DNA from: Providencia rettgeri
GTDB lineage: Bacteria; Pseudomonadota; Gammaproteobacteria; Enterobacterales; Enterobacteriaceae
Assembly: GCA_900455085.1 (NCBI GenBank)
Contig: UGTZ01000001.1
Span: forward strand, 1,580,501 to 1,644,500
Direction: 5' to 3'
DNA length: 64,000 bases
The translations under genes and the position numbers were made by a program. The notes beneath the pieces are model-generated. The model searched no databases and was not told the origin of the DNA. It saw nothing but the letters and a program-made list of their open reading frames with translations. Shown here piece by piece: positions 18,745 to 27,711 of the stretch (positions within the stretch are counted from its first letter, which is position 1; every line of letters begins with the position of its first letter).

Positions 18745-19072
18745 TTTCTACATCCTCGGTACTACATGCTTAGTCTAGTCTTTAAATTCATTTGCCAGCT
18801 GCGGACAGACACGCCACTAACAAACTATCCTGATTAAATTTAACGCTTCAACCCCAGGCAAGGCATTCACGCGATCTCTTTTGGGTTTGACCTCTCTTGA
18901 TCCCCGTCCTAAGAGCGGAGGCTAGGGAGAGAGGGCTCTAAGCAGGTTATTAAGCTGCTAAAGCGTAGTTTTCGTCGTTTGCGACTATTTTTTTGCGGCT
19001 TTTTACGAGGCCAACCGCCCCTCGGCATGCACCTTGGGTTTCGCAAATCCCGTCGAATCCAGAATCAGCCCC
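18709..19072 (-). ncRNA. ssrA: tmRNA
   Basis: This 364-base RNA rescues stalled ribosomes with SmpB. The 5' end begins GGGGCTGATTCTGGATTCG and the 3' end closes the tRNA-like domain with GTTCAACTCCC and CCA. The tag frame at 18982-18950 reads GCA AAC GAC GAA AAC TAC GCT TTA GCA GCT TAA, encoding ANDENYALAA. The length is essentially that of E. coli and no base appears missing in conserved parts. smpB follows upstream in the same direction. Confidence 0.97.
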
Positions 19073-19120
19073 AAGTTGTTGAGCGCAGTATAACAGAAAA
19101 ATACTCTATAAAGCTAGAGG

Positions 19121-19603
19121 TTAGCGGTTAGAATGTTTCATTATACGTGCTTTATCGAGTTGCCATTCACGTTCTTTAATATCAGAACGTTTGTCGTGAG
19201 ATTTTTTACCTCTGGCAACACCAATTTTAACTTTACACCATGCATTTTTCCAGTAGAGAGAAAGTGCAATAACGGTATAACCTTCACGATTAACTTTACC
19301 GTAGAGTGTATCTAATTCGCGTTGATTTAAAAGTAATTTACGGCTACGAGTTGGGTCGCATACAACATGCGATGATGCAACAGTCAGTGGTGTGAAGTTT
19401 GCACCGAATAAATAAGCTTCACCGTCCCGCAAAAGAACGTAGCTATCTCCAATGTTGGCTTTGCCTGCACGGAGTGATTTGACTTCCCAACCTTGTAGGG
19501 ATAGACCCGCCTCGAACTCCTCTTCGATAGAATATTCGTGGCGAGCACGCTTGTTCATAGCAATTGTTGCTGAACCGGGTTTATATGGTTTTTTCTTTGT
19601 CAT
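19121..19603 (-). CDS. smpB: SsrA-binding protein SmpB
   Basis: This 160-aa protein matches SmpB along its whole length: NKRARHEYSIEEEFEAGL, GWEVKSLRAGKANI, then LLRDGEAYLFGANFTPL and the basic C-terminal tail HDKRSDIKEREW. It binds the tRNA-like domain of tmRNA and brings it to stalled ribosomes; the C-terminal tail occupies the mRNA channel. It is encoded directly upstream of ssrA on the same strand and divergently from ratA, the standard enterobacterial layout. The frame is intact. Confidence 0.97.
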   Translation of the reverse strand: MTKKKPYKPGSATIAMNKRARHEYSIEEEFEAGLSLQGWEVKSLRAGKANIGDSYVLLRDGEAYLFGANFTPLTVASSHVVCDPTRSRKLLLNQRELDTLYGKVNREGYTVIALSLYWKNAWCKVKIGVARGKKSHDKRSDIKEREWQLDKARIMKHSNR

Positions 19604-19756
19604 AGTGCAATCATTATACTGTAAGCTGAGTTGAAAGAAATCTTTCTAAGCTGATATTTTTTTGATTGTGCAAATCTTGCCCTATGTGGGTTTTGTTTTT
19701 TGTTTAACCAATCAAAGATGGTATTATACGCTCAGTTTTTGGGGATAGGAATTGAT

Positions 19757-20197
19757 ATGCCACAGATTAGTCGCTCTGCGTTGGTCCCTTTTAGCGCAGA
19801 ACAAATGTATAAACTCGTTAATGACGTTATTTCATATCCAAGCTTTTTGCCGGGGTGTGTAGGTAGCCGAATTATTAGTCATAGCTCTGAAGAAATGACC
19901 GCTTCTGTTGAAGTGTCAAAAGCAGGTATTAGCAAAACTTTTGTCACAAAAAATGTGCTTGAGGATAATAAATGCATACACATGCAACTTGTTGAAGGGC
20001 CATTTAGTAAAATTAGCTGGTGGTGGTTGGAAATTTATTCCTTTTAAGTGCAGACGCTTGTAAAAATCGAGTTTCATCTTGATTTTGAATTTACAAATAA
20101 ATTGATAGAGCTTGCGTTTGGCAAAATTTTCAAGGAACTAGCAAATAATATGGTTCAAGCTTTCACTTTAAGAGCAAAGGATGTATACAGTGTCTGA
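19757..20197 (+). CDS. ratA: RatA toxin-like START-domain protein, three +1 shifts
   Basis: This is a START-like protein of about 145 aa, described in E. coli as a 50S-binding toxin and related to coenzyme-Q binding proteins. The ATG at 19757 starts MPQISRSALVPFSAEQMY, and conserved text continues to VEGPFSK. After that the frame breaks three times: an extra A in AAAA at about 20009, an extra T in TTTT at about 20043, an extra A in AAAAA at about 20063. With these removed it reads WKFIPLSADACKIEFHLDFE and runs to the TGA at 20195. The three +1 changes restore the starting phase. The stop overlaps the start of rnfH, as in relatives. Confidence 0.88.
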
Positions 20198-20487
20198 GCT
20201 GAATATTGAAGTGACATATGCGCTTCCTGAAAAGCAATTTTTGCTATCAGTCAAAGTAAAAGAGGGGACGACAATAGAAGAAGCGATACTTGCTTCTGGT
20301 ATCCTAGCCCTTAGGGATGATATTGATCTTAAAAAAAACAAGATTGGTATTTATAGTCGTCCCGCTAAATTGACAGATTTAGTGCAAGATGGAGATCGAG
20401 TTGAGATTTATCGACCTTTGATTGCAGACCCAAAAAGAATTACGGCGTAAAAGAGCTGAAAAATCTAAAGAAGTTAAAAATAAGTAA
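20190..20487 (+). CDS. rnfH: RnfH family protein, one +1 shift near the C-terminus
   Basis: This small ubiquitin-like fold protein (about 98 aa) is of unclear cellular role and is coupled to ratA. Conserved segments are VTYALPEKQFLLSVKVKEGT, DIDLKKNKIGIYSRPAKL and GDRVEIYRPLIADPK. The frame then stops early at 20450. Removing one A from the AAAAA at about 20432 continues as ELRRKRAEKSKEVKNK to the stop at 20485, as in the family. The start is the GTG at 20190, with AAGGA eight bases upstream, rather than the ATG at 20181, which overlaps that site. Confidence 0.88.
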
Positions 20488-20504
20488 ATTAATTTTATGT
20501 AGCG

Positions 20505-20528
20505 AACCGAGCAAAAGCTCGGTTTTTG
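20505..20528 (+). terminator. Rho-independent terminator of ratA-rnfH
   Basis: ACCGAGC and GCTCGGT form a 7-bp stem with an AAAA loop, followed by TTTTT. It lies 18 bases after the corrected rnfH stop. Confidence 0.9.
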
Positions 20529-20659
20529 TCTTAAATTTATTTGTGCAAAATGCTTTTAAATAATTTTTAATAAAGATACTCATAACAACAACCTGCCTGA
20601 ATAAGTCCTTCAGAAAACAGGTTGTTATTGTCACACTAGGTGGTTCTTAGTGTTTATGG

Positions 20660-21053
20660 TTAGTCAGCTGTTTTAGTTTCTGATGCTTTTGTTTCAACAG
20701 CTTCCATTGATTCCTGCGCGGCAAGATTTTTCTCATTTTTGATGTCAGTAAGAATACCATTACGATCAAAGATAAGAGTCAAAGTTTCTTGCTGAACTGG
20801 GTCATGCCCAAGTTCTTGGCGGAAAACATAATACCAAGTCTGAGTACCAAACGGGTCAGATAACATTGGGGTGCCCAAAGTATAAGCAACCTGTTGCTGT
20901 GTCATTCCTTTTTGGATCTTAGCGACATCTTTCGCTGTGAGGTAATTACCTTGGTTAATGTCTGGGTGATAGACAAGACGTTCCATCATTGAACAGCCCG
21001 TAGACATTAATGCGAGTGATAGCGCGGCAGCAGTTAACAATTTTATAACGCAT
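20660..21053 (-). CDS. bamE: Outer-membrane assembly lipoprotein BamE, one +1 shift in the signal peptide
   Basis: This lipoprotein of the BAM complex inserts beta-barrel proteins into the outer membrane. It shows a lipobox (LMSTGC), then VYHPDINQGNYLT, GMTQQQVAYTLGTPMLSDPFGT and WYYVFRQE. The continuous frame has an ATG at 21064, but its AAGGA ribosome site touches that ATG. The ATG at 21053 (MRYK) has AAAAGGA at proper distance and leads into the signal peptide LLTAAALSLAL if one A is removed from the AAAA at about 21043; E. coli BamE also starts MRCKTLTAAA. The corrected product is 130 aa, with a C-terminal tail longer than in E. coli. Confidence 0.9.
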
Positions 21054-21167
21054 GGATATCTCATTCCTTTTGGAGTCAGAAACATCAATGATAATCGACA
21101 TTGATACAATTTAAAACCTTCCTTATCGACTCTAAGACCACATGAGCGTAAAAAAGTTGTCAAAAAA

Positions 21168-22828
21168 TTATGCTGCAAGCAACTCTTTTGCGTTGGCTAG
21201 CGTATTTTTTGTTACCGCAGATCCAGCAAGGAGACGCGCAAGCTCTTGTAATCTAGATTTTTTATCCAATAATTGCATACGAGTTTCTGTTTCTACACCA
21301 TTTGTCTCTTTACTGACATAAAAGTGGTGATGACCGCACCCTGCCACTTGGGGTAAATGTGTAACGCACATAACTTGCGTTGATTCACCTAATTCACGTA
21401 GTAACTTCCCTACAATTGCTGCTGTTGGTCCACTAATACCGACATCGACTTCATCAAATATTAATGCGGGCGTATCCATTTTTTTAGCTGTAATCACTTG
21501 GATTGCTAGTGCTATACGTGATAACTCACCGCCCGATGCCACTTTCGCAAGTGCTTGGTGTGGCTGCCCTGGGTTAGTCGTCACATTGAACTCTACTTTA
21601 CAGGCACCATCAATTTGTAGTTGATCTGGAGTAAATTTTACATCAATAGTAAACAGACCATGAGGCATTGAAAGTTGGTGCATGCTATTGGTAATTAATG
21701 TACTTAATTCTTGAGCATAATGTAAACGTACATGGTGTAAACGTTCCGCACATTCGAGAGCAATATGATGATTACTTGTACTTGCGCATTTAACGTTTCA
21801 GAATCTTCATTTTGGCTGGCTATTAGTTCTTGTTCGCTCAGTAATTGCTGAAATAATTCGGGTAAAGCTTCGGGAGTGACATGGTGTTTACGCGCTAAGT
21901 TAATTTGTTTAGAAATGCGTTTTTCTAGTTCAAACAAGCGATTAGGGTCAAGCTCATATTGGTCACAATAATGCTTTATTTCATCGCTGACTTCGCTGAC
22001 TTGTATCGATGCTTCTTCAAGCATATCAAGTAGCTCTGAAAATTTAGGGTTGAGAGCGACTAGATCAGATAATTCATTTTTTGCCATATTTAATAAGCTA
22101 ATAACATTCGCATCATCATTTTCAGATAGTATTTGCGTTGTTGTTTGGCCAATAGCTAAAAATTGCCCATGATTAGCGAGTTGTTTATATTCTTGGTCTA
22201 TCTCTTCAAATTCCCCTTGAACAGGGAGGAATTCGTTCAGTTCTTTTAGATGATATTCTAGCAACTGTTGTCGAGATTCACGTTCTTGCATTTGTTTTTG
22301 AAATACAGCTAATTGTTGGCAGGAATCGTGCCATGTTTGCCATGCTTTTTTCATTTGAGCAATTAGCTCTTGCTGGTTTGAATAGGCATCAAGCAGGGAT
22401 TTTTGATGAGCGCTATCTAGTAAGAGTTGGTGTGCGTGCTGACCATGGATTTGGATCAGTAATGTTCCTAACTCTCTAAGTTGCGATAAAGGAACTGAAA
22501 CGCCATTAATGAAACCACGTGAACGGCCATCAGGAGAGATAGTGCGGCGTAATAGGCATTCATTTTGGTTATCGAGTTGGTGCTCAGTAAGCCAATTGGC
22601 AGCCAGTTGAGCATCCATTAAGGAAAAGCGAGCACAGAGGTCGGCACGTTGTGCACCGGGGCGCACCATATTGGCTTCACCCCGATTGCCTAAACACAGG
22701 CCAAGTGCATCAATAGCAATGGACTTACCCGCACCTGTTTCACCGGTTATGGTTGTCATGCCATTACGGAAATCAATTTCTAATTCACGTACGATTGCAA
22801 AATTATTGATTGTTAGTTGGGTAAGCAT
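21168..22828 (-). CDS. recN: DNA repair protein RecN, one missing base
   Basis: This SMC-like ATPase acts in double-strand break repair. The start at MLTQLTINNFAIV is fixed by AGGAGA six bases upstream. Walker A is GETGAGKS; a coiled-coil middle follows; the second part has the signature SGGELSRIALAIQ and Walker B LIFDEVDVGISG. The frame breaks at about 21772: adding one A (TAATC to TAAATC on the coding strand) joins LNAQVQV to NHHIALECAERLHH. The corrected length is 553 aa, equal to E. coli RecN. Two LexA boxes upstream show SOS control. Confidence 0.95.
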
Positions 22829-22854
22829 CGGCGCTCTCCTGTAAAAATACACAC

Positions 22855-22870
22855 CTGTGTTTTAATACAG
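22855..22870 (-). promoter_or_regulatory. LexA box (proximal) of recN
   Basis: CTGTATTAAAACACAG on the minus strand has the CTG-N10-CAG form of an SOS box. It lies 26 bases upstream of the recN start. Confidence 0.85.
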
Positions 22871-22877
22871 TGTATGA

Positions 22878-22893
22878 CTGTTTTTTTATACAG
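22878..22893 (-). promoter_or_regulatory. LexA box (distal) of recN
   Basis: CTGTATAAAAAAACAG on the minus strand is a near-consensus SOS box. Its centre is 23 bases from the first box, about two helical turns. Multiple LexA boxes are also known at E. coli recN. Confidence 0.92.
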
Positions 22894-22914
22894 TAAAGAG
22901 GCAGATTGAAAAAA

Positions 22915-23816
22915 TTAAAAAGTTTTTTTAGCCCATCCTAATTTTGAACTTAACGTGTTGAAATAATTATAATCTTGTGGATGAACCAAATTAAGATTTT
23001 TATTACTACGTTTGACAATGACTTCCTCACCGTCCTGAATAGGGAGCATGATTTGGCTATCACAGCTGACTTCATAATCAATATTTGTTCGTAAAAACTT
23101 CAGCCGAATACTGCTGTCACTGCTAATCACCAGAGGTCTAGAGGATAAGGTATGTGGAAACATTGGAACCAATACAATAGCATCCAAATTCGGGGTTAAA
23201 ATAGGGGCCACCAGCGGAAAGTGAATAAGCTGTAGAACCTGTTGGTGTAGCAATAATTAAACCATCAGAGCGTTGAGAAAATGCAAATTTTTCATCAATA
23301 TAGACCTCGAACTCGATCATATGAGCAACTTTGCCAGGGTGTAGAACAATTTCATTAATTGCGGTGCTTTTACGTGCTTTTTGGTTAGCTTTAATGACTT
23401 GTGCTTCTAGCAAAAAACGTCTTTCTTCGCGGTATTCACCTTCGAGAACACGTGAAAGTTGTTGTAGTGCGTTATCTGGGTCTAAATCGGTAAGAAAACC
23501 GAGATTACCACGATTTACACCAATAACTTTATTATTATACCGAGATAATATACGAGCAGCGCCGAGCATATTGCCATCTCCCCCCAACAACAACAACTAA
23601 ATCAGCTTGTTGGCCTATTTCAGTTAATGTCCCAGTATTGGCATTGACTAATTTTAAATCTTTAGCAACTTGTTTATCGATAATGGCCTGATAGTTTTTT
23701 GAAATTAACCAATGGTATATTAATTCATGAGTTGCCAATGCTTCAGGGTGCCTAGGGTGCCCGACAATGCCTATCGTTTTAAAATGTGGTAGTGGTGTAT
23801 TAGTGTCCTTTCGCAT
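22915..23816 (-). CDS. nadK: NAD kinase, two +1 shifts
   Basis: This enzyme phosphorylates NAD to NADP. Three frames join into about 299 aa. The first ends after QQADLVVVVGG. The second carries GGDGNMLGAARILSRY, NRGNLGFLTDLDPDNALQ and DGLIIATPTGSTAYSLSAGG. The third carries PILTPNLDAIVLVPMFPHTL to the end. The breaks are a G6 (23580-23585) that should be G5 and a C4 at about 23213 that should be C3. The catalytic GGDGN and NE motifs are present. The gene is essential in relatives, so the breaks are probably artefacts. It is divergent from grpE, the usual order. Confidence 0.95.
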
Positions 23817-23846
23817 ACTTTTTTGGCCTCTGATTGTATGACTTCC

Positions 23847-23874
23847 CTTGAATCCCTGTATTAGATCCCCATAA
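23847..23874 (+). promoter_or_regulatory. Sigma-32 heat-shock promoter of grpE
   Basis: CTTGAA at 23847 and CCCCATAA at 23867 are separated by 14 bases, matching the sigma-32 consensus (CTTGAA, 13-15 bases, CCCCAT). It lies 44 bases before the grpE start. Confidence 0.92.
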
Positions 23875-23917
23875 TACTCTCATATATGGGATTAATGCTA
23901 AATACGCGGAGATATTC

Positions 23918-24511
23918 ATGAGTAGTAAAGACCAAAACATGCATGATGAGCAAGCTTTTGAACAAAATGAATCACAAAAAGTGCAAACTGAGCAAGAAGC
24001 CAGCGTTCAACAAGCTGCTGAATTACAAGCAGACGAGCAAGCGTTAGCCGCGCGTATTGCTGAGCTTGAGCAACAGTTAGAAGCCTCACAAAAAACTGAA
24101 CGTGAAGCGATGTTACGTGCACACGCAGAAATTGAAAATATTCGCCGCAGAACTGAGCAAGATATCGAAAAAGCACATAAGTTCGCACTGGAAAAATTCT
24201 CAAATGAATTACTACCAGTGATTGATAACTTAGAACGTGCGATAGATGCAGCAGATCACGAAAGTGAAGAGTCTAAAGCGATGTTAGAAGGGCTAAATTT
24301 AACGCTAAAAACTTTTTTAGATGCAGTGGCTAAGTTTGGTATCGAGCCTGTCAGTGATATCAATGTGCCATTTAACCCTGACGTTCATCAAGCGATAACG
24401 ATGATTGAGTCACCAGATCACCAAGCTAATCATGTGATTGAAGTTATGCAAAAAGGGTATACATTAAACAACCGTTTACTAAGACCTGCAATGGTGATTG
24501 TCTCTAAATAA
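23918..24511 (+). CDS. grpE: Nucleotide exchange factor GrpE
   Basis: This 197-aa co-chaperone releases ADP from DnaK. An acidic N-terminal tail is followed by a long coiled coil (about 35-90, with ARIAELEQQLEASQ), the conserved IENIRRRTEQDIEKAHKFA and the C-terminal beta wing GYTLNNRLLRPAMVIVSK. Its length equals that of E. coli GrpE. The ribosome binding site is GGAG upstream of the ATG. It is preceded by a sigma-32 promoter and followed by a terminator; single-gene unit. Confidence 0.97.
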   Translation: MSSKDQNMHDEQAFEQNESQKVQTEQEASVQQAAELQADEQALAARIAELEQQLEASQKTEREAMLRAHAEIENIRRRTEQDIEKAHKFALEKFSNELLPVIDNLERAIDAADHESEESKAMLEGLNLTLKTFLDAVAKFGIEPVSDINVPFNPDVHQAITMIESPDHQANHVIEVMQKGYTLNNRLLRPAMVIVSK

Positions 24512-24560
24512 AGAGCATCGTTATTTAAATGGAGGCAAATGCCCCCAATAGAATATTACT

Positions 24561-24594
24561 AAAGGGAAATCTATCAATTGATTTCCCTTTTTTA
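24561..24594. terminator. Terminator between grpE and ung
   Basis: AAAGGGAAATC and GATTTCCCTTT form an 11-bp stem followed by T-residues on the plus strand; the A-run on the other arm makes it usable from both sides. It separates the convergent grpE and ung genes. Confidence 0.88.
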
Positions 24595-24616
24595 TGACTT
24601 AGTGCCAAAAAATCAT

Positions 24617-25312
24617 CTAAGGTTGCAGATTTGGCTCATCTATTACAGGGTTCCAATCAATAGGTGTTTTACCTTGTTGTTCTAAAATAGTGTTAGTTTG
24701 TGAGAAATGGCCACAACCTAAAAATCCTCGATGAGCAGAAAGTGGGGAAGGGTGAGGAGCCTTGAGTACATGGTGGCGCTTTGTATCAATTATTTTACCT
24801 TTTTTCTGTGCATGGGAACCCCATAGTAGAAAAATAACGCCTTGTGTATTTTCATTGATTGCTTCAATAACTTTGTCCGTGAAGGTTTCCCAACCTAAAT
24901 GGGCATGGGAGTGAGCATTGCCTTGTTCTACGGTGAGAACGGTGTTAAGGAGTAAAACACCCTGTTGAGCCCAACTGAGCAAATATCCATGATTAGGTCT
25001 TTGAAAGCCAGCAATATCCTTTTCTAATTCTTTATACATATTCACTAATGATGGTGGTGGCTTAATACCAGGGAGTACGGAAAAAGAGAGGCCGTGGGCT
25101 TGTCCTGGGCCATGATAAGGGTCTTGTCCTAGAATAACGACTTTAATATCGGCAAGTTCGGTATACCTAAATGCATTAAAAACGTCGTCTTGAGCAGGGT
25201 AGATAATTTTACCATTTTTGCGTTGTTCTGCCACATAAGCCAGTGTCTCTTTGAAATAGGGTTTTGATTTTTCAGGGCCAATAACATCGTGCCACGTAAT
25301 GGAGTTTGACAT
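24617..25312 (-). CDS. ung: Uracil-DNA glycosylase
   Basis: This 231-aa base-excision enzyme removes uracil from DNA. It has the catalytic GQDPYHGPGQAHGLSFSV motif (Asp water-activating), the LLLNTVLTVEQGNAHSH segment and the HPSPLSAHRGF leucine loop. Start at MSNSITWHDV; an in-frame ATG 12 codons upstream lacks family support. It is convergent with grpE and divergent from grcA. The frame is intact. Confidence 0.96.
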   Translation of the reverse strand: MSNSITWHDVIGPEKSKPYFKETLAYVAEQRKNGKIIYPAQDDVFNAFRYTELADIKVVILGQDPYHGPGQAHGLSFSVLPGIKPPPSLVNMYKELEKDIAGFQRPNHGYLLSWAQQGVLLLNTVLTVEQGNAHSHAHLGWETFTDKVIEAINENTQGVIFLLWGSHAQKKGKIIDTKRHHVLKAPHPSPLSAHRGFLGCGHFSQTNTILEQQGKTPIDWNPVIDEPNLQP

Positions 25313-25690
25313 GAAATATTCCATAACAATGAATTTGGGAAGGAACAATTATATGAACCAGTTGATAGCTATAAGCTTACTGGTTCATGAGAGAGAGATA
25401 AAGCCCTGATATTAACTATTAATTTTAAAAAAATTGAAAATTTATAAAAATAGTTAAAAAAATAAATTGTGAATTTTGATTTAAATCATAAAGTTGAGGT
25501 GATTGAATTAGTTGCTAAGTGGAATAATTGATAAATATCAAAGAAAATGGAGGATCTAGCTGGTATAAAATACCTATATACATTGGTTAGACCAAATATC
25601 CAATTACAAGTTTTCATAAGATTGATGGTTAATGTAGCTTCGATTTATTACACAAATCGAATGCAATCTAGCTCGAACGTGGAGGTCGAC
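25313..25690. other. ung-grcA divergent regulatory region
   Basis: This AT-rich gap holds the FNR-like site at 25476 and the grcA ribosome binding site GGAGG at 25681. I see no additional gene: the frame that extends grcA upstream by 48 codons has no ribosome site and no family match. Confidence 0.6.
25476..25489 (+). promoter_or_regulatory. FNR-type site upstream of grcA
   Basis: TTGATTTAAATCAT matches TTGAT-N4-ATCAA with one mismatch. GrcA (YfiD) is anaerobically induced through FNR in E. coli, and the site lies about 200 bases before the start codon. Confidence 0.7.
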
Positions 25691-26074
25691 ATGATTACAG
25701 GTATTCAAATTACTAAAACTGATAATGCAGCATTGTTGAATTCGTTTTGGTTACTGGATGATGAAAAAAATGAAGCTCGTTGTGTTTGTGCGAAAGCCGA
25801 TTACAACGAAGGGCAAATTGTTGCTAAAGATGAATTAGGTGCTTTTGAGTATCGCGAAGTTCCTTTAGAAATGAAACCTACCGTACGTGTTGAAGGCGGT
25901 CAGCACTTAAATGTTAACGTATTAAGCCGTGAAACATTAGAAGATGCAGTTAAAAATCCAGAAAAATATCCGCAATTAACAATTCGTGTTTCTGGTTATG
26001 CCGTGCGTTTTAATTCATTAACGCCTGAACAACAACGTGATGTTATTACTCGTACTTTCACTGAAAGTCTGTAA
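25691..26074 (+). CDS. grcA: Autonomous glycyl radical cofactor GrcA
   Basis: This 127-aa protein replaces the damaged glycyl-radical domain of pyruvate formate-lyase after oxygen exposure. The C-terminal RVSGYAVRFNSLTPEQQRDV contains the radical glycine in the sequence SGYAVRF, as in pyruvate formate-lyase. The length equals E. coli GrcA. The start at MITGIQITK follows GGAGG eight bases earlier. A terminator follows. Confidence 0.97.
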   Translation: MITGIQITKTDNAALLNSFWLLDDEKNEARCVCAKADYNEGQIVAKDELGAFEYREVPLEMKPTVRVEGGQHLNVNVLSRETLEDAVKNPEKYPQLTIRVSGYAVRFNSLTPEQQRDVITRTFTESL

Positions 26075-26118
26075 TAAATATTAGACATAATTACATCTAG
26101 TAATATATATTAAATTCT

Positions 26119-26146
26119 AAAGCCATTGTTATCAATGGCTTTTTAT
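26119..26146 (+). terminator. grcA terminator
   Basis: AAGCCATTG and CAATGGCTTTTT form a stem with a short loop (TTAT), followed by a T-run, 45 bases after the grcA stop. Confidence 0.9.
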
Positions 26147-26232
26147 TTGTTACTAATAAAGTTGATTATTTCCCACCTTGGTTATTTGTATTTCAATATT
26201 CTTCCAACAAATACACTTGTTAGGGAGAAATC

Positions 26233-27679
26233 ATGTCATTATCTACACAACAAATACTATCAAAAAAAGATGAGTATATTTTTGTTAGAGAAAATTTAAA
26301 TATTTATCTACGGCACCAACATCAAGATATTAAATCATGTATAACAGAGTTATGGCCTAAAGATGTATTAAGAAAAGATTTTTTAGGAACTCAGGCACAA
26401 TCAAAAGATTATATATTAGCTCTACTAGCACAAGGCGCTTATCATAAAAATTGGCGGTATATACAGGGTATTGAAAAAATTAAGTAATAAAGATATTTAT
26501 GATCTCGGAATTAATGCGGAATTATTAAATGACGAGCAAACGGGATTTCAAGCTAATATTTGTCGATTCAATGGCTTATATGTCCTTTGTTTTGCAGGTA
26601 CTAACGATATTATCGATTTTTATAGTAATATCCGTCAAGGACTTGGTTTTTATGAGTCTCAATATTTTCAAGCTGTTGGTTTGATGAATATTTTATTCAA
26701 TGCAGTAAATGGAAATACGATTTGTACGGGGCATTCATTAGGTGGGGGATTGGCTTCAATTGCGGCGTTAGCGAGTCAATCACCTTGTATTGTATTCAGT
26801 CCTGCAGGATTGGCAAAAAACACGATTAATAATATTGGGATTGATTATCACGTTGCTGAAAAAATTGCACAAGAAGGGTTGATACGTTATTACACGGTAC
26901 AATATGACTGGCTCGATAGATTGCAAAACTCTTTACCGATCCCTTCTGCTTTGGGAAATTGTATTAAAATGGCTTATAGCGAACATAACTCTTGGAAAGA
27001 TTGGTTACCGACCCGTTTAATAACAAGAAGTTTTATAGCTCATTCAATGCTTAAAATTATTAAGGTTATGTGCAAATATAAACCATGGAATAACTGGAAT
27101 GCAATCACAGGTGAATATAATAAGGTACAAGAAATACCACTAGAAATTTTTCCTATTAAAGAAGAAAAACAGGGGATAAGTTGGCAAGAATGTTGTGAAA
27201 GTGCAATCAAAAAAGGAAATATAACTGAATTTTCAGCACTCTTATCATTAGATCATAAACCTTGTAATATTAATGTATTGGCACAACAGTCAGTCAGAAC
27301 TGCCAATGGGCAATTTATTAAAGCTTTAATTGAATCTCGATATGGTCAAACAATTAAAATGCTTCAATCAAAAGGGCAAAAAAGTATTTTACATTTAGCT
27401 GCGCAAAATGGCCGTCTTATACAATCGCAGCTTTTATTGAAAAATGGATTAACAGTAAACATTAAGGATAGTTTAGGAAATACGCCTTTACATGATGCTT
27501 TAAATAGCCATGCACTCGATGTTGCTACATTATTATTGGAAAATGGAGCTGATTGGCGTATTAAAAATAATAAAGGCCTAGATTGTAAGGATATACTTGG
27601 CAACCATATTATTAAGCCTGATTTGCTGACTCATGAAGGAAAACAAATTCGAGAGAAAGTTTTGCAAATGATGGGCTAA
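26233..27679 (+). CDS. Class-3 lipase-like protein with C-terminal ankyrin repeats, one +1 shift
   Basis: Two frames give one protein of about 481 aa. The first (84 codons) ends NWRYIQGIEK; removing one A from the A6 at about 26475 continues LSNKDIYDLGINAELL. An alpha/beta-hydrolase core follows: LCFAGTNDIIDFYSNIRQG (oxyanion region) and the nucleophile elbow TGHSLGGGLAS. Near the C-terminus are two or three ankyrin repeats (KSILHLAAQNGRL, then NTPLHDALNSHALDVATLLL). No signal peptide or membrane segment is visible. It sits between core genes grcA and srmB, with GGGAG before the ATG. Lipases of this kind include type VI secretion effectors, but no VgrG, chaperone or immunity gene is adjacent. 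Substrate and role unknown. Confidence 0.75.
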
Positions 27680-27681
27680 AT

Positions 27682-27706
27682 AAAAAACGGGCCTAAACCC
27701 GTTTTT
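27682..27706. terminator. Bidirectional terminator
   Basis: AAAAAACGGG and CCCGTTTTT flank a 6-base loop. The T-run on the plus strand and the A-run on the other arm serve both the lipase-ankyrin gene and convergent srmB. Confidence 0.9.
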
Positions 27707-27711
27707 AGTCA

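Noticed and set aside
20582..20631. Terminator for bamE (ACAACCTG / CAGGTTGT hairpin)
   Set aside because: The inverted repeat is real, but on the bamE strand no T-run follows, so I did not call it a terminator.
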